From contig JAEWAD010000403.1 of assembly GCA_023391905.1 (NCBI GenBank), forward strand, positions 1-5,483: a stretch of 5,483 bases of DNA, written 5' to 3'. The position numbers were made by a program, and so were the translations under genes. The stretch comes from Pseudomonadota bacterium. Its GTDB lineage: Bacteria > Pseudomonadota > Alphaproteobacteria > Rhizobiales > Kaistiaceae. Every line of letters starts with the position of its first letter. Position 1 is the stretch's first letter. This document shows positions 1 to 5,483 of the stretch, piece after piece. The notes beneath the pieces are model-generated. The model did not search any database. It was not told the DNA's origin and saw only the letters and a list, made by a program, of their open reading frames with translations.

Positions 1-40
1 CCCCAAGGCTTTCGTCGCCTCCTGGCTCCATCGTCATCCC

Positions 41-156
41 ACCCTCGCCGTCATCCCGGGCTTGACCCGGGATCCATTTCCGCCGGGTTGTTCGACGCGT
101 GAGCCCGAGGGCGCGGCTGCATGGATCCCTGCTTCCGCAGGGATGACGGCGAGGGT
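41..156. repeat. Palindromic intergenic repeat (MITE/REP-like, double hairpin)
   Basis: Outer arms of 17 bp match exactly as an inverted repeat: 41-57 (ACCCTCGCCGTCATCCC) against 140-156. A second pair of 9-bp arms, 69-77 (GGGATCCAT) and 121-129, continues the palindrome. Each half also folds alone: 53-60 pairs with 66-73 (8 bp, 5-nt loop) and 125-132 pairs with 137-144 (8 bp, 4-nt loop). The element could therefore form one long stem or two hairpins. The core wording (CGTCATCCCGGGCTTGACCC) is one I recognise as dispersed between genes in many alphaproteobacteria; that is memory, not a search result. The outer 9 bases CGTCATCCC recur at 32-40, just before the element, perhaps as the remnant of a neighbouring copy. 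There is no coding content. A role as a mobile non-autonomous element, mRNA stabiliser or protein-binding site is possible but not shown. Confidence 0.85.
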
Positions 157-165
157 CGAGGTACC

Positions 166-206
166 GCGGAGATTGCCCTGAGCGGCCATTTGGCCCGGAT
201 CTCCGC
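166..206 (-). terminator. Hairpin just downstream of the dehydrogenase gene
   Basis: On the minus strand, four bases after the stop codon of the dehydrogenase, an 8-bp perfect stem forms between 199-206 and 166-173 (GCGGAGAT and its complement). Inside it lies a smaller 5-bp hairpin (184-188 with 191-195). Its position immediately after the last gene of the operon suits a transcript end or a 3'-end protecting structure. No run of U follows the stem, so it is not a classical intrinsic terminator. It may work with Rho or only stabilise the mRNA. Confidence 0.45.
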
Positions 207-210
207 CCCC

Positions 211-1326
211 TCACCCGATGTCCGACGCCAGGATCGCCTCGAGGCGCGGGGTCGGCAGGTCGAGGCCGATCGCCTGCTTCCAGGCGAGCAGGCCGCCGAT
301 GCGGCGGCGCTTCTTCTCGGCGTGGTTGCCGAAGATCTCGGCCAGGCGGTGGGCGAGATAGGGATTCTCGAAGCGCTCCATCACGCTCGCCCGGTAGGCA
401 GCCGCCTCGGCGATGCCGCCGGCCGCGAAGATCGGCAGCACCTCTTCGTCATAGATCGCGTCGAGCGCCGCCCGCATCGCCGGGTCGGCGACGATCTCGC
501 GCACCAGCTCGCCCTCGCTCCGCCCCTCGCGGCGCCAGGCCTCGGCGAGCACGGTGTGGCCGAGATTGAGGATGAAGAGCTTCAGCCGCTCATAGACGGC
601 GAGGTCATCGACCATCCGCACGTCGGGGTGGATGCAGGGCGCGGCGAGGCCGGGCTGCTTCTCGATCGCCCAGAGCGCATAGGGCTCGGCCACGGCGCCG
701 GCCGGCTCGATCGGCTCGGAAACGATGCGGTCGACCAGCGAATTGGCGAAGACGCAGGCGCCGAGCCAATCCTGGAAGGCGGCCGAAAGCCCGTTCTCGA
801 CGGCGAGCTCTCGCAGCATCGCCTTCAGAACGTCGCCGTTCCTCGGGATCAGCTCGCAGGGAAACAGCGACAGCGGCGCGCCGCCGGCTTCATGCCGGGC
901 GACGAGCAACTTCAGGAGCTTCAGCGGGAAGGATTGCGGCACGCCGGCGCCGAGGCGCTCGCCCTCGACCAATGCGAAACCGGCATCCGACGTGTTCGAA
1001 ATCAGGATCTCCGCCTCCTCCGCCACGATCCGCGCGACCTCGTCCCATTGCTCTACGGCGGAGAGGCCGCGCACCAGGCAGGTCACCTCGGCCGTGCGCT
1101 CGACAGGCGCGCCCGCCTCGATGCCGCGAATGACGATCGGGATCGGCGTGCCGTCGAAAGCCTTGAGCCGGCCGGAGCGGGCGCCGGAGCCGGTGGTCTG
1201 GACGATGGTGACCGGGCCGACCGGCTGGCCGAGGCGGCGCGCCTCGGACAGGAACAGGTCGGCATGCGCCTGCAGGAAGCGGCTGGTGCCGAACTGGACG
1301 ATCGGCGTGCGGACGGGGTCGGACAT
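211..1326 (-). CDS. Mannitol dehydrogenase / hexuronate reductase family oxidoreductase
   Basis: Predicted 371-residue NAD(P)-dependent cytosolic oxidoreductase of the long-chain polyol dehydrogenase family (COG0246: MtlD, UxuB, UxaB). The N-terminal nucleotide-binding segment begins IVQFGTSRFLQAH (residues 9-21), the place where relatives carry GxGxFxRAH. ISNTSDAGFAL (109-119) and CELIPRNG (157-164) resemble tagaturonate reductase (UxaB). The C-terminal catalytic helix carries KLFILNLGH, giving K249, N254 and H257 with the spacing of the Lys-Asn-His catalytic set of mannitol 2-dehydrogenase. At 371 residues it is much shorter than E. coli UxaB or UxuB (about 485) and near MtlD (382). The ATG at 1326 is preceded by GAGG with a 5-nt spacer. 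It is the second gene of a tight pair, 7 bases after the membrane protein. A uronate or polyol substrate is likely, but which one cannot be told; the family call is firm and the exact reaction is not. Confidence 0.85.
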   Translation of the reverse strand: MSDPVRTPIVQFGTSRFLQAHADLFLSEARRLGQPVGPVTIVQTTGSGARSGRLKAFDGTPIPIVIRGIEAGAPVERTAEVTCLVRGLSAVEQWDEVARIVAEEAEILISNTSDAGFALVEGERLGAGVPQSFPLKLLKLLVARHEAGGAPLSLFPCELIPRNGDVLKAMLRELAVENGLSAAFQDWLGACVFANSLVDRIVSEPIEPAGAVAEPYALWAIEKQPGLAAPCIHPDVRMVDDLAVYERLKLFILNLGHTVLAEAWRREGRSEGELVREIVADPAMRAALDAIYDEEVLPIFAAGGIAEAAAYRASVMERFENPYLAHRLAEIFGNHAEKKRRRIGGLLAWKQAIGLDLPTPRLEAILASDIG

Positions 1327-1331
1327 CGGGG

Positions 1332-1335
1332 CCTC
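1332..1335 (-). promoter_or_regulatory. Ribosome binding site overlapping the upstream stop codon
   Basis: On the minus strand the motif GAGG shares two bases with the TGA stop (1336-1334) of the membrane protein and lies 5 nt before the ATG of the dehydrogenase. Ribosomes finishing the first gene would sit on the site that starts the second. This supports a single transcript and translational coupling, and confirms the ATG at 1326 as the start. Confidence 0.7.
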
Positions 1336-2365
1336 AATTCTCGGGTTGCGGCGCGGCGGCGGGCGCCTCGTCGACCGGGGGGAAGGTGGTGGCGGAGCAG
1401 ACGGCGACCGTCTCCTGAACGCGCAGGGTCTGGTCGTCGTTGAGCGTGCGGGCCAGGAACGGCGCCATCAGCTGGCGCTCCTTCAGTTCGCCGAACACGC
1501 AGCCGCAATAGGTCTGGCAGGAGGGCGCGTCCTTGCCGACCGCGACGCAGCGCTCGACGCAATCGGCGCGTGAGGCGTTCTCGGCGCCGTTCGGCGCGAA
1601 GACGGCGGCGAGCGCGAAGAAGAAGGCGTAGAGCACCGGCTGGTGGATCAGGTAGACGGCGAGCGAATGCCGGCCGGCGAAGTCGAGCCAGCGGCCGGGC
1701 GCGAAACGCGGCTGCCAGGCGGCGAGCCGCTTGTCCCAGCCGCGCGCGACGCCGAGCTTGGCGGTTGCCATGCCGAAGAGCACGACGCCGAACCAGGGAA
1801 ACATCGGCACATAGTCGAACGAGGCCGGCGGCTTCGGCGCCAGGCCGACCCACCAGAGCGCCGGCTGCGCGAAGACGGGATCGCGATAGACGAAGGGCAG
1901 CACGAAGACGGCGACGGCGGCGAGCAGCACGACCGGCGCCGGCAGCCGCAGGAAGAGGAGGCCGAGCACGCTCGCCAGCGCGATCTGGTGCAGGATGCCG
2001 AAGAAGATCCACCCCTCCGGCATGGCGAAGAAAGTGGCGAGCGAGACCAGCGTCGCGGCCGCGACGATCATCGCCAGCCGCTTGAGATAAGGACGGAGGC
2101 GGAAGCCGCGCCGGACCGACAGCACCAGGCTGATGCCGACCAGCATCAGGAACGCGCCGGCGATGGCGCGGGCGAAGACGATCCAGCCGATCGAGGCGCC
2201 GGGGTCGAAGCGGATGATGTGCAGGAAGGCGACGTCCCAGGCGCCGTGGAAGATCGCCATGCAGACGAGCGCCACGCCACGCGCCACATCGAGCGCCGCG
2301 ATCCGCCCGGGCCTGGCCGCGACGGCGCGCGCGTCGCCGATCGAGGCGACCGAAGCCTCATTCAT
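1334..2365 (-). CDS. DUF1624 / HGSNAT-like membrane acyltransferase with Cys-rich C-terminal tail
   Basis: Predicted 343-residue inner-membrane protein of the DUF1624 (COG3503; heparan-alpha-glucosaminide N-acetyltransferase catalytic-like) family, thought to move acyl groups onto sugars across the membrane; bacterial substrates are unknown. Family marks are LDVARGVALVCMAIFHGAWD (25-44, with H40 in helix 1), FLMLVGISL (72-80), WIFFGILHQIA (119-129, H126) and YVPMFPWFGVVLFG (185-198). I count seven helices, near 27-50, 61-84, 95-115, 119-139, 142-160, 186-203 and 234-256. The basic loop RRGFRLRPYLKR (85-96) and the basic stretch 203-225 fit the cytoplasm, placing the C-terminus in the periplasm. 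The last 90 residues carry C269, C273, C283, C287, C289 and C323, then a Pro/Ala-rich end. Start choice: the ATG at 2365 has GGTGGAG 7 nt upstream. The ATG at 2371 is too close to that site, and an in-frame TTG at 2395 has only weak support. First gene of a pair with the dehydrogenase. Confidence 0.85.
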   Translation of the reverse strand: MNEASVASIGDARAVAARPGRIAALDVARGVALVCMAIFHGAWDVAFLHIIRFDPGASIGWIVFARAIAGAFLMLVGISLVLSVRRGFRLRPYLKRLAMIVAAATLVSLATFFAMPEGWIFFGILHQIALASVLGLLFLRLPAPVVLLAAVAVFVLPFVYRDPVFAQPALWWVGLAPKPPASFDYVPMFPWFGVVLFGMATAKLGVARGWDKRLAAWQPRFAPGRWLDFAGRHSLAVYLIHQPVLYAFFFALAAVFAPNGAENASRADCVERCVAVGKDAPSCQTYCGCVFGELKERQLMAPFLARTLNDDQTLRVQETVAVCSATTFPPVDEAPAAAPQPEN

Positions 2366-2372
2366 GTGCATG

Positions 2373-2379
2373 CTCCACC
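2373..2379 (-). promoter_or_regulatory. Ribosome binding site deciding the membrane-protein start
   Basis: GGTGGAG on the minus strand ends 7 nt before the ATG at 2365, an ideal distance. It lies only 1 nt before the alternative ATG at 2371, and downstream of the in-frame TTG at 2395. This favours a 343-residue protein beginning MNEAS. Confidence 0.6.
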
Positions 2380-2440
2380 GATTGCCGGTTCCCAACCACC
2401 CTGCCGCCCCATAATCTCCTCGCGCAATTTGGTCATGGAC

Positions 2441-2446
2441 GAAGGA
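2441..2446 (+). promoter_or_regulatory. Ribosome binding site of the oxygenase
   Basis: GAAGGA lies 5 nt before the ATG at 2452, a strong Shine-Dalgarno match. It fixes the start, consistent with the conserved N-terminal VPVIDLS of the family at residues 4-10. Confidence 0.75.
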
Positions 2447-2451
2447 AAACC

Positions 2452-3423
2452 ATGTCGATCGTTCCCGTCATCGATCTCTCCGACCCCCAGGGCTCCCGCG
2501 CCATCGCCGATGCCATCGGCCGCACCTGCCGCGAGACAGGATTCTTCCTCGTTACCGGCCATGGCGCCGACCGCGCCGTCGTGCAGCGCGGCTGGGACGC
2601 GACCCGCGCCTTTTTCGATCGTCCGCTCGACGAGAAGATGACCGCCGCCATGCCGTATCCCGGCTATCCCTATGGCTACAGCCCGGTCAAGGGCGAGACG
2701 CTCGCCGCCTCGCTCGGCCAGGCGAAGCCGGCCGACCTGAAGGAGACCTTCTCCTTCGGCCCGTCCGCCTTCCAGCGCCTCGACCACAAGCCCGGCGACG
2801 ACGCCGAGGCGTTCGTGTTCTCGGCCAATCCCTGGCCGCTCGGCGACGAATTCCGCCTCGCGACGCAGGCCTATTATCGCGAGATGTCGGCGCTGGCCGG
2901 CCGCATCATGAGCTTCTTCGCGCTCGCGCTCGATCTCGACGAAACCTATTTCGACCGCTTCATCGACCATGAGGCGAGCGCGCTGCGCCTTCTGAACTAT
3001 CCGGACCTGACCGAGGATCCGGCGCCGGGCCAGCTGCGCGCCGGCGAGCATTCCGACTATGGCTCGCTCACCATCCTGATGCAGGAAGACGCACCGGGCG
3101 GCCTCGAGGTCAAGGGACTGGACGGCCAGTGGCACCGCGTCACCGCCATTCCGGACAGCTTCGTCATCAACATCGGCGATCTGATGCAGCGCTGGACCAA
3201 CGACCAGTGGAAGTCGACGCTGCATCGCGTCACCATTCCGCCGCGCGACATCGGCCGCTCGGCGCGGCGCCAGTCGATGGCGTTCTTCCACCAGCCCAAC
3301 TGGGACGCCGAGATCGTCTGCATCCCGACCTGCCTGACGGCGGGCGAGACGGCGAAATACCCGGCGGTCGGATCGGGCGAGTATCTCGCCTCCAAATTCC
3401 GCTCGACCGTGGTGAAGATGTAG
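2452..3423 (+). CDS. Isopenicillin N synthase family 2-oxoglutarate/Fe(II) oxygenase
   Basis: Predicted 323-residue soluble non-haem iron dioxygenase (COG3491, IPNS-like). The N-terminal DIOX_N region opens with VPVIDLS (4-10) and continues through ETGFFLVTGHG (28-38). The C-terminal jelly-roll (about 173-285) contains the full iron triad: H200 and D202 in GEHSDYG, and H258 in STLHRV. The RxS motif that binds the 2-oxoglutarate carboxylate is R273-Q-S275. AGEHSDYGSLTILMQE and GGLEV are typical of the family. Length is normal and all key residues are present, so it should be active, coupling 2-oxoglutarate decarboxylation to hydroxylation or another oxidation of a small molecule. The substrate cannot be deduced: relatives include plant-type hormone and flavonoid oxygenases, ethylene-forming enzymes and many uncharacterised bacterial proteins. 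No antibiotic-cluster neighbours are visible, so beta-lactam synthesis is unlikely. It reads away from the minus-strand pair and is followed by hairpins, so it is probably transcribed alone. Confidence 0.9.
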   Translation: MSIVPVIDLSDPQGSRAIADAIGRTCRETGFFLVTGHGADRAVVQRGWDATRAFFDRPLDEKMTAAMPYPGYPYGYSPVKGETLAASLGQAKPADLKETFSFGPSAFQRLDHKPGDDAEAFVFSANPWPLGDEFRLATQAYYREMSALAGRIMSFFALALDLDETYFDRFIDHEASALRLLNYPDLTEDPAPGQLRAGEHSDYGSLTILMQEDAPGGLEVKGLDGQWHRVTAIPDSFVINIGDLMQRWTNDQWKSTLHRVTIPPRDIGRSARRQSMAFFHQPNWDAEIVCIPTCLTAGETAKYPAVGSGEYLASKFRSTVVKM

Positions 3424-3448
3424 GCGCGTCGCGCCCATCCTCGGAACA

Positions 3449-3472
3449 GGCTCGCGCCCCTCGGCGCGGGCC
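3449..3472 (+). terminator. Strong GC hairpin downstream of the oxygenase
   Basis: A 10-bp stem (3449-3458 with 3463-3472, one T-G wobble) with a CCTC loop lies 25 bases after the stop codon. A smaller 5-bp hairpin (3423-3427 with 3431-3435) begins at the last base of the stop codon itself. The position suggests a transcript end. No T-tract follows, so it would be an atypical intrinsic terminator or an mRNA 3'-end stabiliser. Confidence 0.5.
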
Positions 3473-3481
3473 CAAGAACTT

Positions 3482-3505
3482 CGGTGAGGGCAAAAACCCT
3501 CACCG
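3482..3505. repeat. Perfect inverted repeat with A-rich loop (hairpin)
   Basis: CGGTGAGGG at 3482-3490 pairs perfectly with 3497-3505 around a 6-nt CAAAAA loop. On the minus strand the loop reads TTTTTG. It lies 9 bases after the preceding GC hairpin and midway between two plus-strand genes. It could be a second terminator stem, or a unit of a dispersed intergenic repeat; the flanking run of GGCC and CTCC words looks repeat-like. No target site or duplication was recognised. Confidence 0.55.
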
Positions 3506-3523
3506 GCCTCCGGCCACCGCCCC

Positions 3524-3542
3524 CTTCCGCCGCGGCCGGAAG
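3524..3542. repeat. Short inverted repeat
   Basis: CTTCCG (3524-3529) pairs with CGGAAG (3537-3542) around a 7-nt GC-rich loop. It is the third hairpin in a row in the 3424-3688 gap. Alone it is weak and could arise by chance in such GC-rich DNA. The rest of the gap to 3688 shows no convincing promoter, small RNA or gene. Confidence 0.3.
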
Positions 3543-3688
3543 ACGAACAGCAAGGCGAGTATTCCAGACCAGACCCATCCTGCCCTAAGCTTCGGGCGGA
3601 CGCGGCAACGGGGCCCGCATGGCGCGAATCTTGCGTCGCTCCGGTCGTCGCGTCCCATCGCGAACGCCCATGGAGAGCCTGACCGCCA

Positions 3689-5483
3689 ATGTCGATCCTC
3701 GCCGCGCTTCGCCACGTCACCCGCTATCGCTACGACCGGCCGGTCGCGCTCGGGCCGCAGGTGATCCGGCTTCGTCCGGCCCCGCATTGCCGCACCAAGG
3801 TGCCGAGCTATTCGCTCAAGGTGACACCGGCCAACCATTTCGTGAACTGGCAGCAGGATCCGCACGGCAACTGGCAGGCGCGCTTCGTCTTTCCGGAAAA
3901 GACGACCGAATTCGCCGTCGAGGTCGACCTGCTCGCCGATCTCGAGGTCTACAATCCGTTCGACTTCTTCGTCGAACCCTATGCCGAGCAGTTTCCCTTC
4001 GCTTATGAGCCGGCGCTGGCCGAGGAACTCGCCGCCTATCTGGAACCCGAGCCGGCCGGGCCGCTGCTCACCGAATTCCTGGCGACCATCCCGCGTGAGC
4101 CAACCCAGATCGTCACCTTCCTGGTCGGGCTGAACCAGCGCCTGCAGAACGACGTCCGCTACCTGATCCGCATGGAGCCGGGCGTGCAGGCGCCGGAGGA
4201 GACGCTGGCCTCGCGCGCCGGCTCCTGCCGCGATTCCGGCTGGCTCCTGGTGCAGATCCTGCGCCATCTCGGCCTCGCCGCCCGCTTCGTCTCCGGCTAC
4301 CTGATCCAGCTGAAACCCGACATCACCGCGCTCGACGGCCCCGCCGGCACCGCCGTCGACTTCACCGACCTGCACGCCTGGGCCGAGGTCTACATCCCCG
4401 GCGCCGGCTGGATCGGCATGGACCCGACCTCCGGCCTGTTCACCGGCGAGGGCCACCTGCCGCTCTGCGCGACGCCGCATTATCGCTCGGCCGCGCCGAT
4501 CACCGGCGCGTTTTCGGCCGATCCCGGCACCGAGACCGCGTTCGAATTCGACATGCGCGTCGACCGCGTGGCCGAGAATCCCCGCGTCACCCTCCCCTTC
4601 TCGGACGAGAGCTGGGCGGCGCTCGACGGGCTCGGCCGGCGGGTCGACGCCGACCTCCAGGCCGAGGACGTGCGCCTCACCATGGGCGGCGAACCGACCT
4701 TCGTCTCGATCGACGACTACGAGGCGCCGGAATGGAACACCGAGGCCGTCGGCCCGACCAAGCGGGGGCGCGCCGACGAACTGGTCCGCCGGCTGCGCAC
4801 GCGCTTCGCGCCCGGCGGCTTCCTGCATTACGGTCAGGGCAAATGGTATCCGGGCGAGAGCCTGCCGCGCTGGACCTTCTCGCTCTACTGGCGCAAGGAC
4901 GGTCTGCCGATCTGGGCGGATGAAAAGCTCATCGCGGCCGAGCGTACCACATATCCGGTCGAGCCGGCTGATGCCGAAAAACTGCTGGCGGCAATCGCCG
5001 TGGAGCTCGATATCGCCCCCGACCTCGTCGTTCCCGCCTATGAGGATCCGGCGGAATGGATCGTCAAGGAGGCGAACCTGCCCGAAAACGTCGATCCCTC
5101 CAATTCCAGGCTAAAGGATCCCGAGGAGCGCCTCCGCATAGCCAAGGTGTTCTCCAACGGCCTCACCAATCCTTCGGGATATGTCCTGCCGGTGCAGGCG
5201 TGGAACGCCCGCGCCAGTGGCCGGCGCTGGGTCAGCGAAAGATGGCAGACCCGCCGTGGAAGGCTCTATCTGGTGCCGGGCGATTCCCCCGTCGGCTACC
5301 GTCTCCCGCTCAACTCGCTGCCCTATCTCACACCGTCGCAATATCCCTACATTAATCCCGTCGACCCGACGGTGCCGCGCGACACGCTGCCTGATTTCCG
5401 GCAGACGGCCGGACGGTCGCTGTCCACCCATTCGACGCAGCAGGCGCCGGCCCAGCAGGTCCAGATGGGTCAGTCCTACGAGG
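3689..5483 (+). CDS. Transglutaminase-like plus DUF2126 (putative amidoligase) protein, 3' truncated by window
   Basis: The open frame runs from ATG 3689 to the window edge: 598 codons and one extra base, with no stop. An in-frame TGA at 3680-3682 leaves this ATG as the first possible start. GGAG (3672-3675) lies 13 nt upstream, a long spacing, so initiation may be weak. MSILAALRHVTRYRYDRPV opens the bacterial transglutaminase N-terminal beta domain (about 1-95). The papain-like transglutaminase core follows with a complete triad: C180 in GSCRDSGWLL, H229 in LHAWAEVY and D245 in GMDPTSG. From about residue 325 the DUF2126 region begins (LTMGGEPTFVS 330-340, GQGKWYPGE 382-390, FSNGLTNPSGYVLPV 488-502). 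Pfam describes DUF2126 as a putative amidoligase. Full-length relatives are about 1,100 residues, so roughly half is missing here. A Gln/Ser/Thr-rich stretch (about 577-596) looks like a linker. No signal peptide is seen, so it is likely cytosolic. The combination suggests making and cutting peptide or isopeptide bonds; the substrate is unknown. Confidence 0.9.
   Translation, partial: MSILAALRHVTRYRYDRPVALGPQVIRLRPAPHCRTKVPSYSLKVTPANHFVNWQQDPHGNWQARFVFPEKTTEFAVEVDLLADLEVYNPFDFFVEPYAEQFPFAYEPALAEELAAYLEPEPAGPLLTEFLATIPREPTQIVTFLVGLNQRLQNDVRYLIRMEPGVQAPEETLASRAGSCRDSGWLLVQILRHLGLAARFVSGYLIQLKPDITALDGPAGTAVDFTDLHAWAEVYIPGAGWIGMDPTSGLFTGEGHLPLCATPHYRSAAPITGAFSADPGTETAFEFDMRVDRVAENPRVTLPFSDESWAALDGLGRRVDADLQAEDVRLTMGGEPTFVSIDDYEAPEWNTEAVGPTKRGRADELVRRLRTRFAPGGFLHYGQGKWYPGESLPRWTFSLYWRKDGLPIWADEKLIAAERTTYPVEPADAEKLLAAIAVELDIAPDLVVPAYEDPAEWIVKEANLPENVDPSNSRLKDPEERLRIAKVFSNGLTNPSGYVLPVQAWNARASGRRWVSERWQTRRGRLYLVPGDSPVGYRLPLNSLPYLTPSQYPYINPVDPTVPRDTLPDFRQTAGRSLSTHSTQQAPAQQVQMGQSYE

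Larger units (their letters stand above)
2366..2451. promoter_or_regulatory. Divergent intergenic region, probable back-to-back promoters
   Basis: These 86 bases separate the divergently read membrane-protein/dehydrogenase pair from the oxygenase, so promoters for both directions should lie here. A CATAAT hexamer at 2410-2415 could be a plus-strand -10 box, but the nearest -35-like words (TTGCCG at 2382, TTCCCA at 2389) are badly spaced. On the minus strand, ATGACC followed 17 nt later by TATGGG is a weak candidate. No clear operator palindrome was seen. The assignment rests on gene arrangement more than on motifs. Confidence 0.4.

Noticed and set aside
121..1443. Long plus-strand open frame of 440 codons opposite the dehydrogenase
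   Set aside because: It begins inside the palindromic repeat, is rich in Arg, Gly and Ala, shows no family motif, and lies antisense to a gene with clear catalytic residues. It is a by-product of high-GC codon bias.
2366..2395. Longer version of the membrane protein starting at the in-frame TTG (2395) or ATG (2371)
   Set aside because: The TTG has only a weak upstream purine motif and the ATG at 2371 is 1 nt from the Shine-Dalgarno. The ATG at 2365 is best placed, and the extra residues show no signal or domain.
2452..3423. Possible beta-lactam biosynthesis gene (true isopenicillin N synthase)
   Set aside because: The fold and cofactor residues match the wider superfamily, but an RxS motif and 2-oxoglutarate use are expected here and no ACV synthetase or other cluster genes are nearby.
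2362..3720. Long minus-strand open frame of 452 codons covering the oxygenase
   Set aside because: It is antisense to an oxygenase with a complete HxD...H and RxS set and a strong ribosome binding site. Its product has low-complexity composition and no recognisable domain.
3619..4008. Plus-strand open frame of 129 codons overlapping the start of the transglutaminase gene
   Set aside because: It sits in a different frame from the conserved MSILAALRHVTRYRYDRP start, has no Shine-Dalgarno of note, and gives an Arg/Ala/Ser-rich product without motifs.
3500..4828. Long minus-strand open frame of 442 codons opposite the transglutaminase gene
   Set aside because: It mirrors a conserved coding frame with an intact catalytic triad, and its Gly/Arg/Glu-rich product resembles no known family.

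Overview
The window is GC-rich and compact, with the strong third-position G/C bias and dense antisense open frames of a high-GC alphaproteobacterium. The order Hyphomicrobiales/Rhizobiales is likely but inferred. Two signs point that way: a palindromic intergenic repeat of a type I recognise from many alphaproteobacterial genomes, and a transglutaminase/DUF2126 protein of a kind common in that class. No phage, transposase, CRISPR or tRNA/rRNA signal was found.

Layout. Positions 1-210 are non-coding. They hold a 116-bp imperfect inverted repeat (41-156) made of two back-to-back hairpins, then a hairpin just past the 3' end of the first minus-strand gene. Two minus-strand genes form a tight operon, transcribed right to left. 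The first is a seven-helix membrane protein of the DUF1624/HGSNAT-like acyltransferase family (1334-2365). The second is a compact mannitol-dehydrogenase/hexuronate-reductase-family enzyme (211-1326), whose ribosome binding site overlaps the stop codon of the membrane protein. An 86-bp divergent intergenic region (2366-2451) separates them from a plus-strand isopenicillin-N-synthase-like 2-oxoglutarate/Fe(II) oxygenase (2452-3423). After a 265-bp gap with several hairpins comes the first 598 codons of a large transglutaminase-like plus DUF2126 (putative amidoligase) protein. It starts at 3689 and runs off the right edge.

How the parts fit. The two minus-strand genes are probably co-transcribed and translationally coupled, which suggests a shared role around sugar or sugar-acid derivatives; no substrate can be read from the sequence. 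The oxygenase looks monocistronic. The transglutaminase/DUF2126 protein belongs to a family proposed to make or process peptide-like conjugates, and its usual partners (alpha-E and circularly permuted ATP-grasp proteins) would lie beyond the right edge.

Most of the window is ordinary chromosomal metabolism. The items most worth a second look are a cysteine-patterned C-terminal tail on the membrane acyltransferase, predicted to be periplasmic; the short dehydrogenase with an altered nucleotide-binding motif; and the palindromic repeats.
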